IMG/VR virus record: IMGVR_UViG_3300034272_001449
Span: 1 to 21,641 of that record
Length of the DNA stretch: 21,641 nucleotides
Origin: a virus
Reading direction: 5' to 3' (one strand)
Part shown: one piece after another, positions 7,903 through 14,896 of the stretch
Layout of the letters: the number at the start of each line of letters is the position of its first letter
Position numbering within the stretch: the first letter of the stretch is position 1
Program-made: the position numbers and the translations under genes
Notes under the pieces: model-generated
Database searches by the model: none
What the model was told of the DNA's origin: nothing
Seen by the model: the letters and a program-made list of their open reading frames with translations, nothing else

Positions 7903-8016
7903 TTAACCAATGTGCTCAACACACCACCAAAAAGCCGCCCAGGCTTCAAAAAAGAACAAGAGAAAAAAGATTTCCATTTCTTCTAGATCTCTTTGCCAAC
8001 GTTCACCGTCGGTCAT
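7903..8016 (-). CDS. 37-aa aromatic single-pass membrane micro-protein
   Basis: A 37-codon ORF fills the gap between uvsY and the nucleotidyltransferase gene. Its ATG lies 1 nt after the uvsY stop (TAA-C-ATG), and its TAA lies 8 nt before the next ATG. The N-terminal 15 residues (MTDGERWQRDLEEME) are charged. Residues 16-33 are very hydrophobic and aromatic, with six Phe and three Trp in the segment (IFFLLFFFEAWAAFWWCV), then EHIG. This looks like one short transmembrane helix. No Shine-Dalgarno is evident, so coupling to uvsY is likely. I do not recognise the family. The function is unknown; small membrane proteins of phages include holins, antiholins and exclusion factors, but nothing here favours one. 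Confidence 0.55.
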   Translation of the reverse strand: MTDGERWQRDLEEMEIFFLLFFFEAWAAFWWCVEHIG

Positions 8017-8017
8017 G

Positions 8018-8470
8018 TTATACTGTGATATCTTCCATGCCTGCTGTGCGTAGTCGTACCACGTGCCCCATTTGCCACTGCTTGGTATCCAGACCTTTCA
8101 TTATGCCCAACCAACGATTACGTAGAAGTGCCACTTCATTGATGATGGTTTCAAAGTCCACAACTTCTTCTTCGCCATCCACGTACTTTTCAGCATCACG
8201 TGCTGTGAGCGCACGAGCATATCCTTCTAAATATTTTTTAAAATGTTTGGTACGTATTTTACGTAGTTGAATGTTGAGAAAGTTCAACACAGCTTCAATT
8301 TCTTGTAGCTGGTTGAACCTGTGCTCAGTTATGCCTGGCAGGGCTGTGATGTTCTTTTCTACTAGGCCGCTAATTTTGCAGTCACGTTTGGCATCCGTGA
8401 GTTCTGACTCAAAATGTGCAATGAAGTCAGGAATGTTGCCAAGGTCGGCAACTACTCGGCTGTACCACAT
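8018..8470 (-). CDS. uvsY: UvsY-like recombination mediator
   Basis: The 150-aa product resembles UvsY of T4-like marine phages along its whole length: MWYSRVVADLGNIPDFIAHF at the start, ITEHRFNQLQEIEAVLNFLN in the middle, ALTARDAEKYVDGEEEVVDF, and ending VRLRTAGMEDITV. T4 UvsY is 137 aa, so the size fits. UvsY is a hexamer that binds gp32-coated single-stranded DNA and loads UvsX recombinase, allowing strand invasion and recombination-dependent replication. The partners gp32 and UvsX are both encoded upstream on the same strand. The start ATG overlaps the preceding stop by one base (TGATG). Confidence 0.9.
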   Translation of the reverse strand: MWYSRVVADLGNIPDFIAHFESELTDAKRDCKISGLVEKNITALPGITEHRFNQLQEIEAVLNFLNIQLRKIRTKHFKKYLEGYARALTARDAEKYVDGEEEVVDFETIINEVALLRNRWLGIMKGLDTKQWQMGHVVRLRTAGMEDITV

Positions 8471-8733
8471 CAGTAGTCATCTTCTTTGTTGTAGTTGTCC
8501 TCGTCATCAAACTCTTCTTCCTCTTCTTCCTCATAGTCCTTGTCATTGTCCAAGTATGCAGTTAGAGCTTTTTTAATGTCTGAATCGCCTTTGAAGGCTT
8601 CTCGAATTTCTTCAACGTCATGATCATGATCAATCAGGATAGACACAATGCTTTCGGCAGCATCTATACGATCTACCACGTTGACGTATCGTTTTAGTTC
8701 ACCCCAAATTTCGCTTGCTACTTCTGCTGACAT
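8470..8733 (-). CDS. Small acidic-tailed protein between uvsX and uvsY
   Basis: The 87-aa product has a folded-looking N-terminal part (EIWGELKRYVNVVDRIDAAE, then SIVSILIDHDHDVEEIREAF) and a strongly acidic, disordered tail from residue 66 to the end (seven consecutive Glu, then FDDEDNYNKEDDY). GGAGG lies 6 nt before the ATG, inside the end of uvsX, so translation is efficient and coupled. The position between uvsX and uvsY suggests a role in recombination or replication. The acidic tail resembles those by which single-strand-binding proteins recruit partners or mimic DNA. I believe similar small proteins occur beside uvsX in other marine T4-like phages, but I know of no assigned function. 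Confidence 0.75.
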   Translation of the reverse strand: MSAEVASEIWGELKRYVNVVDRIDAAESIVSILIDHDHDVEEIREAFKGDSDIKKALTAYLDNDKDYEEEEEEEFDDEDNYNKEDDY

Positions 8734-8734
8734 T

Positions 8735-9790
8735 TTATTCCTCCGTTGCGTCGGCTGTACTTACCTCGGTCTTGATGTTGTTGAAGTCAGCCATGACTTT
8801 GTCCAAACAACCATCATCGTTCTTTTCCCATGCTTTGCGGAACTTCTTGATGATCTCGCCATCGCTGGTGGTAAACACCAAGCTGTTGCCTTCACGCTTG
8901 AGCATTTCTTTTTTCTCAATCAAGTCTACCAAGCCTGAGTAAGGGCTCATACCTGTTGTGTAAGGAATCTTGACCTGCACACCTTCAAACGGTTTGGCAT
9001 AGCGTGTTTTCATGACTTTACAGCCTGCACGAATACCGTTGACATCACTCACCTTGTTGCCGTCCTCGTCCTCTTTGAGCTTCATTTTCTTCATGGCCAC
9101 CACAATTGAACTGGCGTAAATGAAACCTTGGCCGCCACTGATTTTATCATCAGGGTCAAACATGTCTTGGCTAGCGTATGTGTGGTTGGTACAAACCAGG
9201 CCCACATTGTAACTACCAAACATGTTCACACAGTTACGCACCAGGGCAGTGAGAGCTTTGGGTTTACGACCCAGGTCACCCTTCATTTCACCAGCATCAA
9301 ATTGATTGACGTCTGTGGGGGTCAACAACATGCCCAAGCTGTCAATAACAAACATGACCTTGGGTCGTTCGCCTTCGGGCAGGGCTTTGTAGTCGCTCAT
9401 GAACGTTGAAATGGTCTTGGCCACATCGTCAATCATGGCCATACTAAGTTTCAGCAGTTTGCTTTCGCTTGTATCCACACCCAAGGCTTTGAGCCAGTCC
9501 TCATCAAGTGCGTTCTCGCTGTCAATCAACACCACAAAGATACCTTGCTCTTGTGCGTTCTTGATAATGTTACCTGAACAAATGTACGATTTACCTGCGC
9601 CTGAGTCGCCAGCAAACACTGTGACCTTGCCTAGTGGGATACCGCGATTGAAGTCACCCGAGATCAGGTAGTTCAAGGCATAATTGCCTGTGCTGATCCA
9701 GTCTGTGGGATCGTTAAAGCCGATGCTGAGTCCATCAATGCTTTTTGTGATTTCCTTGCGGAACTTGCTTACGTCAAATGGTTTTCCCAT
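8735..9790 (-). CDS. uvsX: UvsX RecA-like recombinase
   Basis: The 351-aa product is a RecA/UvsX-type ATPase. Walker A is GDSGAGKS (61-68), the catalytic glutamate region is LIDSENALDEDW (with E92), and Walker B is VMFVIDSLGML (145-154, D150). The DNA-binding loop regions follow: GDLGRKPKALTALVRNCVNM, then VCTNHTYASQDMF and ISGGQGFIYASSIVVAMKK. UvsX forms filaments on single-stranded DNA and drives strand exchange in recombination-dependent replication and repair. The start is ATG 9790 with AAGGAC about 7 nt upstream, overlapping the end of the upstream gene region. The length is close to T4 UvsX. It works with UvsY and gp32, both close by. Confidence 0.95.
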   Translation of the reverse strand: MGKPFDVSKFRKEITKSIDGLSIGFNDPTDWISTGNYALNYLISGDFNRGIPLGKVTVFAGDSGAGKSYICSGNIIKNAQEQGIFVVLIDSENALDEDWLKALGVDTSESKLLKLSMAMIDDVAKTISTFMSDYKALPEGERPKVMFVIDSLGMLLTPTDVNQFDAGEMKGDLGRKPKALTALVRNCVNMFGSYNVGLVCTNHTYASQDMFDPDDKISGGQGFIYASSIVVAMKKMKLKEDEDGNKVSDVNGIRAGCKVMKTRYAKPFEGVQVKIPYTTGMSPYSGLVDLIEKKEMLKREGNSLVFTTSDGEIIKKFRKAWEKNDDGCLDKVMADFNNIKTEVSTADATEE

Positions 9791-9799
9791 GTCTGTCCT

Positions 9800-10705
9800 T
9801 TAAAATTTAATACTTGCTCGATTGTTGTCTCGAGAATTTCTAAATAAAACTTTTCTGTATTCAAATAAGTTTTCTGAAATATCCACAATGTTAGCAACAG
9901 GCAATTGATCAGTTATCAATGGCACACCATGTGTGTTTGCCCATGCTGTTGCTTCCCGGCTGTAAGGAATAGTTTGAGGTTTTTGTAAATTTAACTGAAA
10001 CGAAAACTCCAACTGTTCATAGTTGTAGTGATCAGAATATGTTAAATTGTCATCAAAAAATTCAAACTTGTTGTAATACTGTCGACCAACATACGTATAC
10101 CCAAAACTAAAATTTGTCACATTGTTGTTTGATATTATACTATCAATAAATGGATTGTCAAATACTTCCCATTTGTTATCTGCACTAAACTCTAGATTGT
10201 GTTTATTGAAAGATGCCTCTAAACGGTGAACTCCTAAGTTCACTTCTTCGTATGGATATATGTATCCTAGCTTCTCCATTGCTGGAGCAGTTTTGACAAC
10301 TCGAATTGCATCTGGGTACAGTTCATGCAACTGATTACCCAGTTTGGCTTGGTTTGAATTTGTGCTGTATCTAAGTGCATCAATGTCAACATTTTCAAGT
10401 TGTGAAAACACCCAGTCCGAATGAGTCTTGTTTAAAAAATTTTGATCTAGATAATTTTCTAGGTCAGTGTGTTGATCAAACGATCGACCAATCAAATCGT
10501 ACAAAACTTCATTGGTCTTTGATATTGCCCAATGTAGATGTGTGATTTTTTTATCAAGTTCGCCAAACACTGTTTGATTGTTTGAAAAACTGTTTTGCTG
10601 TTTTTGGTTTGCTTGATCTACAAAAAATTCAAAAAGCTCATGATTAGATACAACCTCAAATGGTAAACAATCGCCTGAGTTATCAAATACTAGAGAAAAT
10701 TTCAT
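9800..10705 (-). CDS. Unrecognised 301-aa protein, AT-rich
   Basis: I do not recognise this protein. It has no signal peptide or membrane segment. Visible features are LHWAISKTNEVLYDLIG (57-73), YLDQNFLNKTHSDWVFSQ (85-102), LGYIYPYEEVNLGVHRLE (146-163), and a run rich in Tyr and Phe (FGYTYVGRQYYNKFEFFDDN, 201-220). The density of aromatic and polar residues suggests a globular, intact protein. The DNA is much richer in A+T (about 25% GC in a sampled 60-base line) than the adjacent uvsX (about 55% in a sampled line), suggesting a separate origin. It lies between gp32 and uvsX, a hairpin (10720-10745) separates it from gp32, and no clear Shine-Dalgarno precedes its ATG. Confidence 0.75.
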   Translation of the reverse strand: MKFSLVFDNSGDCLPFEVVSNHELFEFFVDQANQKQQNSFSNNQTVFGELDKKITHLHWAISKTNEVLYDLIGRSFDQHTDLENYLDQNFLNKTHSDWVFSQLENVDIDALRYSTNSNQAKLGNQLHELYPDAIRVVKTAPAMEKLGYIYPYEEVNLGVHRLEASFNKHNLEFSADNKWEVFDNPFIDSIISNNNVTNFSFGYTYVGRQYYNKFEFFDDNLTYSDHYNYEQLEFSFQLNLQKPQTIPYSREATAWANTHGVPLITDQLPVANIVDISENLFEYRKVLFRNSRDNNRASIKF

Positions 10706-10719
10706 TGGTGTTGATTGAA

Positions 10720-10745
10720 ATGGATCTGAGTCTCCCCAGATCCAT
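10720..10745 (-). terminator. Hairpin after gp32 (possible attenuator or processing site)
   Basis: The inverted repeat ATGGATCTG (10720-10728) and CAGATCCAT (10737-10745) forms a perfect 9-bp stem with an 8-nt loop in the short gap between gp32 and the 301-aa gene. On the minus strand it is followed by TTCAATC, a weak T-tract, so it is a poor intrinsic terminator. It could instead reduce readthrough or stabilise the gp32 mRNA 3' end. Confidence 0.45.
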
Positions 10746-10751
10746 GTACTA

Positions 10752-11753
10752 TCACTTGTTTTGACGGCTACGGATCATGGCCAGGATATCCTGGGCATTT
10801 TGACCTGAGGCTGCGGGCTTGACCACTGGCGCCACTGCTACAGGCGTGTCGTCTTCGTCAAAGTCACTTGCTGGCGCAGGTGCTGCCACTTTGAGTGCTG
10901 GTTTAGCTGCTGGTACTTCGTGTGCGTCTCCATGACCGTCTACAGCATGTGTGCTGCCGCCTGGTGCTTGCACACCTGCAGGACGGAAGTACTGACCCCA
11001 ACGTTCTGTGTCGTAAGGTTGTCCATCCACACTAGCCTCAAACATCTCTTTGATGACTCGTAGTTCAACATCGCCTGGACGCTTGGGCAGGAATGTGCTC
11101 AAGTCAAACAAGCCATGTGTGGCAATTGCCGCTTGTTCAGCTTCGGTCAATGCTGATTCCTTACGTGCCCATTTGCTTGTGCTGTAGTCAGCATAGCCAC
11201 CTTTTGCTGTCTTTGACACACGGAAGTCCAGGCCACGCAGGGTGTCTGTGGGCATTTCTTCCAGTTCAGGATCCATCAATGCGCCCTTGATGGTGGCAAA
11301 GATTTGTGGTCCAATGATGAAACGTCGGATTGGATTCTCCGGAGTCTTGTCTTCGCTTAAGGGATTCTCACGCACAAAGCCTTGAAAGATGTATGAACGT
11401 TTCTTCCAGTATTTGCGACCCATTTCTTCAAGGCTCTTGTCCTTGAACCAGGTGCGTACTTCTGCCAAGATAGGACATGCTTCGCCCCACATTTCCACAC
11501 AAGGTACTTGCACGTACACTTGTTTAGAATCCCCTTCGCCTTTGATGCCAGCGAAAGGCAAACGAATCATTGCTCGTTCTTGCCAGAAAAATGTGTTTTT
11601 TGTATTTGCATCGGGAAGGAATCGCAGTGTTGCACTTTGCCCTTCTTCCATGTTCCAGTGAGCGTAAATGGAGTTGTCTCCACCTGTTTGTCCGCCACCT
11701 TTGTTGCCCTCTGCTGCCTGTAGTCTTGCTCTGATTTCTGCTAATGATGCCAT
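10752..11753 (-). CDS. gp32: gp32-like single-stranded DNA-binding protein
   Basis: The 333-aa product starts MASLAEIRARLQAAEG, typical of gp32 in marine T4-like phages. The core has ATLRFLPDANTKNTFFWQER, VPCVEMWGEACPILAEVR, YIFQGFVRENPL, IRRFIIGPQIFATIKGAL and FDLSTFLPKR. The C-terminal third is low-complexity Ala/Pro/Val with an acidic patch (DFDEDDTP) and a conserved-looking end (QDILAMIRSRQ), equivalent to the partner-binding tail. gp32 coats single-stranded DNA in replication and recombination, and is displaced by UvsX/UvsY. The start is ATG 11753 with AAGGAG at 11761-11766; the frame's upstream extension to 11846 covers the leader and is rejected. Only two Cys (85, 93) lie in the region where T4 gp32 has its His-Cys3 zinc site. 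Confidence 0.93.
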   Translation of the reverse strand: MASLAEIRARLQAAEGNKGGGQTGGDNSIYAHWNMEEGQSATLRFLPDANTKNTFFWQERAMIRLPFAGIKGEGDSKQVYVQVPCVEMWGEACPILAEVRTWFKDKSLEEMGRKYWKKRSYIFQGFVRENPLSEDKTPENPIRRFIIGPQIFATIKGALMDPELEEMPTDTLRGLDFRVSKTAKGGYADYSTSKWARKESALTEAEQAAIATHGLFDLSTFLPKRPGDVELRVIKEMFEASVDGQPYDTERWGQYFRPAGVQAPGGSTHAVDGHGDAHEVPAAKPALKVAAPAPASDFDEDDTPVAVAPVVKPAASGQNAQDILAMIRSRQNK

Positions 11754-11771
11754 AGTTTTTCTCCTTAGTAA

Positions 11772-11820
11772 GTTGCCTATGTTATGTTGCCTATCTAAAT
11801 GTTTAGATCTTAGTTGCCTG
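11772..11820 (-). promoter_or_regulatory. gp32 leader with three TAGGCAAC repeats and a palindrome
   Basis: On the plus strand the leader contains GTTGCCTAT at 11772-11780, an identical copy at 11786-11794, and GTTGCCTG at 11813-11820; read as mRNA these are (A)TAGGCAAC elements. Between the second and third copies lies the inverted repeat ATCTAAA-TG-TTTAGAT (11793-11808). In T4, gp32 represses its own translation by binding a structured leader next to an unstructured A-rich ribosome-binding region. The location and structure here are compatible with similar autoregulation or with a protein operator. Which of these is correct is inference. Confidence 0.45.
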
Positions 11821-11828
11821 TGACACAA

Positions 11829-11870
11829 ACAAAAAAGCGCAAACACTGTAGTAGTATATGCGCTTTTTGT
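11829..11870 (-). terminator. Terminator-like hairpin upstream of gp32
   Basis: On the minus strand, ACAAAAAGCGC pairs with GCGCTTTTTTGT around a 19-nt loop, and the T-run follows the GC core as in an intrinsic terminator. An additional outer pair, TGACAC (11821-11826) and GTGTCA (11875-11880), extends the symmetry to the whole 60-bp segment. It would end transcripts of the glycosyltransferase gene stopping at 11884. The GC core is only 4 bp, so efficiency is uncertain. Confidence 0.5.
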
Positions 11871-11881
11871 CTACGTGTCAA
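11847..11881 (-). promoter_or_regulatory. Sigma70-type promoter for gp32
   Basis: The minus strand carries TTGACA (11881-11876, perfect -35), a 17-nt spacer, and TATACT (11858-11853, five of six -10 bases). The expected start is near A11847, giving a leader of about 94 nt before the gp32 ATG. The spacer contains the left arm of the terminator-like hairpin, so transcripts starting here lack that arm and would not be terminated by it. A T4-late-like CATAAATA (11892-11885) lies just upstream but includes the preceding gene's last codons. Confidence 0.65.
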
Positions 11882-11883
11882 TG

Positions 11884-12915
11884 TTATTTATGATCAAGTT
11901 GTTCTAAATTAATAATATCGTAGGGTCGTTGTTGTAACTGTTGTTGATTGTGTTCAAACACATCAATGTTGGCCATAAACAGATCATGCAAGGTATCTAT
12001 ATTGGATGTTAGTTTGGTCAAGCATTCAATGTACCTGGAAAATCTTGGCTCATTTTGCAACTCATCATTGTCTTTGTTTTGATCTTCGATATTGTCCCAA
12101 CTAAAGTCAATTCCTACTGGCAGACGCCAACCATTTTCGACCAAAGTACGATAATACTGCCTAGGACCAAAATTCAACACAAATCTACCTTGTATCAAAT
12201 GGTCATAAGTTTTTTCACAAAATATCACATTATTGCCTTTTATCATTGATTCTATCTGCGCTGATACATAGGTATCATCAAAAAATCTTCTTGCCGGCGG
12301 TGTGGCTGCTACACTTCGAATATGTGTTTCGCCAGTTTCACACGGCAACACTGTTTCATCAGAAAATCCACCGTGATGTCCTGGAATGTGATGTATTGAG
12401 TTGTATAGGTGTTGTTTAATGTGTTTATTATTTCTGCCATACAAAGAAAGCACTGCCAACGGTCGTCGATCTAGTAGCACGGGCCATTGATTGAAATTTT
12501 GTTGGCCAAGTTGCTTCCATCCTGGCTTTTTGTCGTGATAGGCTTGTTTGCATCGATTCCAATAAAAATCAAAATGTACAACATGGTCAAGATCAGGTAC
12601 AGATTTCTTGCGAAAGGTTAACAAACTAGTTGGTAATATCTTTTGAAAATATTTTATCATTTCGATACGTTGAGTTTCAAATATCGATTCATAATGAAAT
12701 ATATCATAAAAAACCAATTTTTGAATTGCGTGAGTTTTTATGTATTCTTCGAGTTTGCTTTTTGTGTACAAAGGCAGGCGAGTATCTGTCTTGACTTCAT
12801 ACATCCAAAAGTCCGCCCATAATTCACCGGATGATTGATCGTGCTCTATCGGTAACCATTGTGGAAAGGTAAAAATAGAAGCATCGCTGCCCGGCATCAA
12901 GGCTACCTTGCGCAT
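11884..12915 (-). CDS. Putative glycosyltransferase, GT10/exostosin-like C-terminal fold
   Basis: In the 343-aa product, the region FFDDTYVSAQIESM followed by IFCEKTYDHLIQGRFVLNFG (231-250) and LVENGWRLPVGIDFSWDNIED (258-278) follows the fucosyltransferase/exostosin pattern. In that pattern an EKT element is followed by a pocket-forming strand, then a Gly-Phe/Trp turn and an Asp-rich loop, then a long helix (RFSRYIECLTKL). This is the nucleotide-sugar half of a GT-B enzyme. The N-terminal half (VALMPGSDASIFTFPQWLP) could be the acceptor domain. No signal peptide or membrane segment is seen. The DNA is A+T rich compared with gp17 or gp32 (about 23% GC in a sampled line), consistent with an acquired gene. 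It is followed directly by the gp32 terminator/promoter. Confidence 0.5.
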   Translation of the reverse strand: MRKVALMPGSDASIFTFPQWLPIEHDQSSGELWADFWMYEVKTDTRLPLYTKSKLEEYIKTHAIQKLVFYDIFHYESIFETQRIEMIKYFQKILPTSLLTFRKKSVPDLDHVVHFDFYWNRCKQAYHDKKPGWKQLGQQNFNQWPVLLDRRPLAVLSLYGRNNKHIKQHLYNSIHHIPGHHGGFSDETVLPCETGETHIRSVAATPPARRFFDDTYVSAQIESMIKGNNVIFCEKTYDHLIQGRFVLNFGPRQYYRTLVENGWRLPVGIDFSWDNIEDQNKDNDELQNEPRFSRYIECLTKLTSNIDTLHDLFMANIDVFEHNQQQLQQRPYDIINLEQLDHK

Positions 12916-12924
12916 GATTAGATG

Positions 12925-14886
12925 TTATCTGAGCAAAGCCAATGATTTTATTCTTGCCAGAAGTGCATCGCCTTCTTGGACGTCAGTTTCTTTACCTTCA
13001 TAGTAGCTGCCGGTCATAGCACTGTTGCTGTTGATTGGGTCTTGGGGTGCTTGTGCTTCTCCCATGCTGTAGGGCATGCCCACTGCACCACCATCTTCTT
13101 CCATGCTGCCACATTCCATCAGCCCGTGTTCTGGGCAGTATTCACCTTCGGCTGTCATGTTGCATGAGCCTTCGATTATACTGGATCCGCCCTTGGTCAG
13201 TTCTTGACCGCCAGTTGCACCCACAGAAGCACCTATTGGTCCGCCCAGCATGCTGCCCAAAGCAGCGCCGCCAATGGTGCCAAGCACTCCTTCATCAATG
13301 CCAATGTCTTGAGCAAATCGGTCACTGACCCACTCGTGAGGATCACCTGTGCGAGCTTTCTTTGTACCATAAGGCATGTCATCAAAATAATAGTCATACA
13401 GCGCATCATACAAATCGTCACTCATGTCTCCAGTTTCGGTAAAATCTTTGATGTCTCGACGGAAACGATCTTGTATGTGACTCAAGGTGCTGCCTGTTGA
13501 ATCATTTAGTACACCTTCTTTGATGGGCACGCCAGCATATTTCAGCATTTCGGCCAATTCACGATCTTCCACGAATGTAGACTGGTTGTCGCCTTCTGCC
13601 ATGTCTTGTTCTTTCACCGCTGGTGCCTCATCTTGTGGCACATCAGCAGGTTCTGCTTGGGTGCTTTGAGGAGTTTGAACACCCAGTTCAGCCAGTCTGC
13701 GTTGTACATCTGAGTCATCCCAAATGTTGGCGCGGCCTTCTGATCGGTCAGCCAAATCATTTAGGATGTCAAACAGCTCATCATCGCCCACAACGTCATA
13801 CAACAACTCTGTAGCGTTGGTGGCATCAGGCCCAACAATGAGTTCTGCACTCATCAGCTGGTTGAGTTTTTCCATTTGTTCTGGAGTTTCTGGCAATGCC
13901 CAGGTTCCTTCGCTCAACTGGTTGATCCAGCTTTCAAATATTTGCGCTTCTTTCATGTTCATTCCTTGTTGTTGTATCTTGGCCAGTGTGGGCAAGGCAG
14001 CTTCAATTCTAGCATCCAATGTTTGTTCCACAAACATGTTGCGTAGATTTTCTACTAGACTCTCTGCTTCGCCAACTTGGTCAGGAGCCCAGCTTTCAAA
14101 GTATGCTTGATAGCCGCGTGGGCTGCCAAGATGCTTGATTGTTTCTTGTAAGTTTTGATAGTATTGTCGTGCGCTTTCCACAAGCTCTTGTGTGACGCCT
14201 TCAAACACACGACGGTGTTGAGCGCGATTAAAACGGCTCAACACAGCCATCTCGCTCACAACTTCAGTGATATGATTGCCACGCACATCATATGGACGTC
14301 CGCCCAAACGCACATGTTCCAACATGGCTCGGCCGCCTGCTAAACTTTTGAATGGCAGTCGGAATCGTTCTTGATCAGCGGTTTCAATAAACAAACTTTC
14401 CACATAACGATAACGCTTGTCATCTTCGCCCAATGTGCGGTTGTGTTTGATTACCAGTCGAGCTTGAGTTTGCTCGCCCATGTAGCTGACTTTCCGGTTG
14501 CCATAATAGCCTTCAAACAGGCCTTCTTTGATGGCAGCAATGCCCGCAAGTGTGTGTTTGAGCTGGTTGATGTCTCGAGGACTCCATGTTGCTGAATGAC
14601 TGGCAGCTTTGTTGCTGAGTTGTTCCAGAAAGCTGAACCATTCGTCTTTGTCTTCAGGATCCATGCCTCTGCCCAGGTTGTCGCCATAAAACAAATTGAG
14701 TTCGTCATCCGCAACAACAATCACAGCAGTACCGTAGTTTTTGCCTGTGCCGGCGACATAGTCAAATTTCATAGTTTTGGCATCACCTGCTTCGGTAGGC
14801 TGGCCTTGAGCGTCAAAATATTCTGGGTCAAAGTTCTTTGTAACCAGAAAGTCTGCTAGATCTTGAGGTAATGCTTCCATTGTCAT
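12925..14886 (-). CDS. Large virion-associated protein candidate with glycine zipper
   Basis: The 653-aa product starts at ATG 14886 (MTMEALPQDLADFL), just after the gp17 stop. A second ATG at 14880 is possible, and the frame's upstream extension is inside gp17. Its centre (YVESLFIETADQERFRLPFK, 161-180; SLAGGRAMLEHVRLGGRPYD, 181-200; ITEVVSEMAVLSRFNRAQ) resembles a family I recall from marine T4-like phages without assigned function. Residues 403-435 are a Pro/Gln/Glu-rich linker. Residues 536-560 form a glycine zipper (GTIGGAALGSMLGGPIGASV), and 575-592 hold a cysteine group (C575, C584, C592) with a His that might bind metal. The last 15 residues include GDALLARIKSLALL. Position beside gp17 among late genes suggests a structural or injected protein (inference). 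Confidence 0.7.
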   Translation of the reverse strand: MTMEALPQDLADFLVTKNFDPEYFDAQGQPTEAGDAKTMKFDYVAGTGKNYGTAVIVVADDELNLFYGDNLGRGMDPEDKDEWFSFLEQLSNKAASHSATWSPRDINQLKHTLAGIAAIKEGLFEGYYGNRKVSYMGEQTQARLVIKHNRTLGEDDKRYRYVESLFIETADQERFRLPFKSLAGGRAMLEHVRLGGRPYDVRGNHITEVVSEMAVLSRFNRAQHRRVFEGVTQELVESARQYYQNLQETIKHLGSPRGYQAYFESWAPDQVGEAESLVENLRNMFVEQTLDARIEAALPTLAKIQQQGMNMKEAQIFESWINQLSEGTWALPETPEQMEKLNQLMSAELIVGPDATNATELLYDVVGDDELFDILNDLADRSEGRANIWDDSDVQRRLAELGVQTPQSTQAEPADVPQDEAPAVKEQDMAEGDNQSTFVEDRELAEMLKYAGVPIKEGVLNDSTGSTLSHIQDRFRRDIKDFTETGDMSDDLYDALYDYYFDDMPYGTKKARTGDPHEWVSDRFAQDIGIDEGVLGTIGGAALGSMLGGPIGASVGATGGQELTKGGSSIIEGSCNMTAEGEYCPEHGLMECGSMEEDGGAVGMPYSMGEAQAPQDPINSNSAMTGSYYEGKETDVQEGDALLARIKSLALLR

Positions 14887-14896
14887 AGTTGTGTAT

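Noticed and set aside
11754-11846. N-terminal extension of gp32 across the leader
   Set aside because: MASLAEIRAR is the family's usual start with AAGGAG before it; the extension would cross the repeats and palindrome.
13724-14110. Plus-strand open frame of 128 codons opposite the 653-aa gene
   Set aside because: Low-complexity Ser/Cys-rich translation, typical of an antisense shadow of a real gene.
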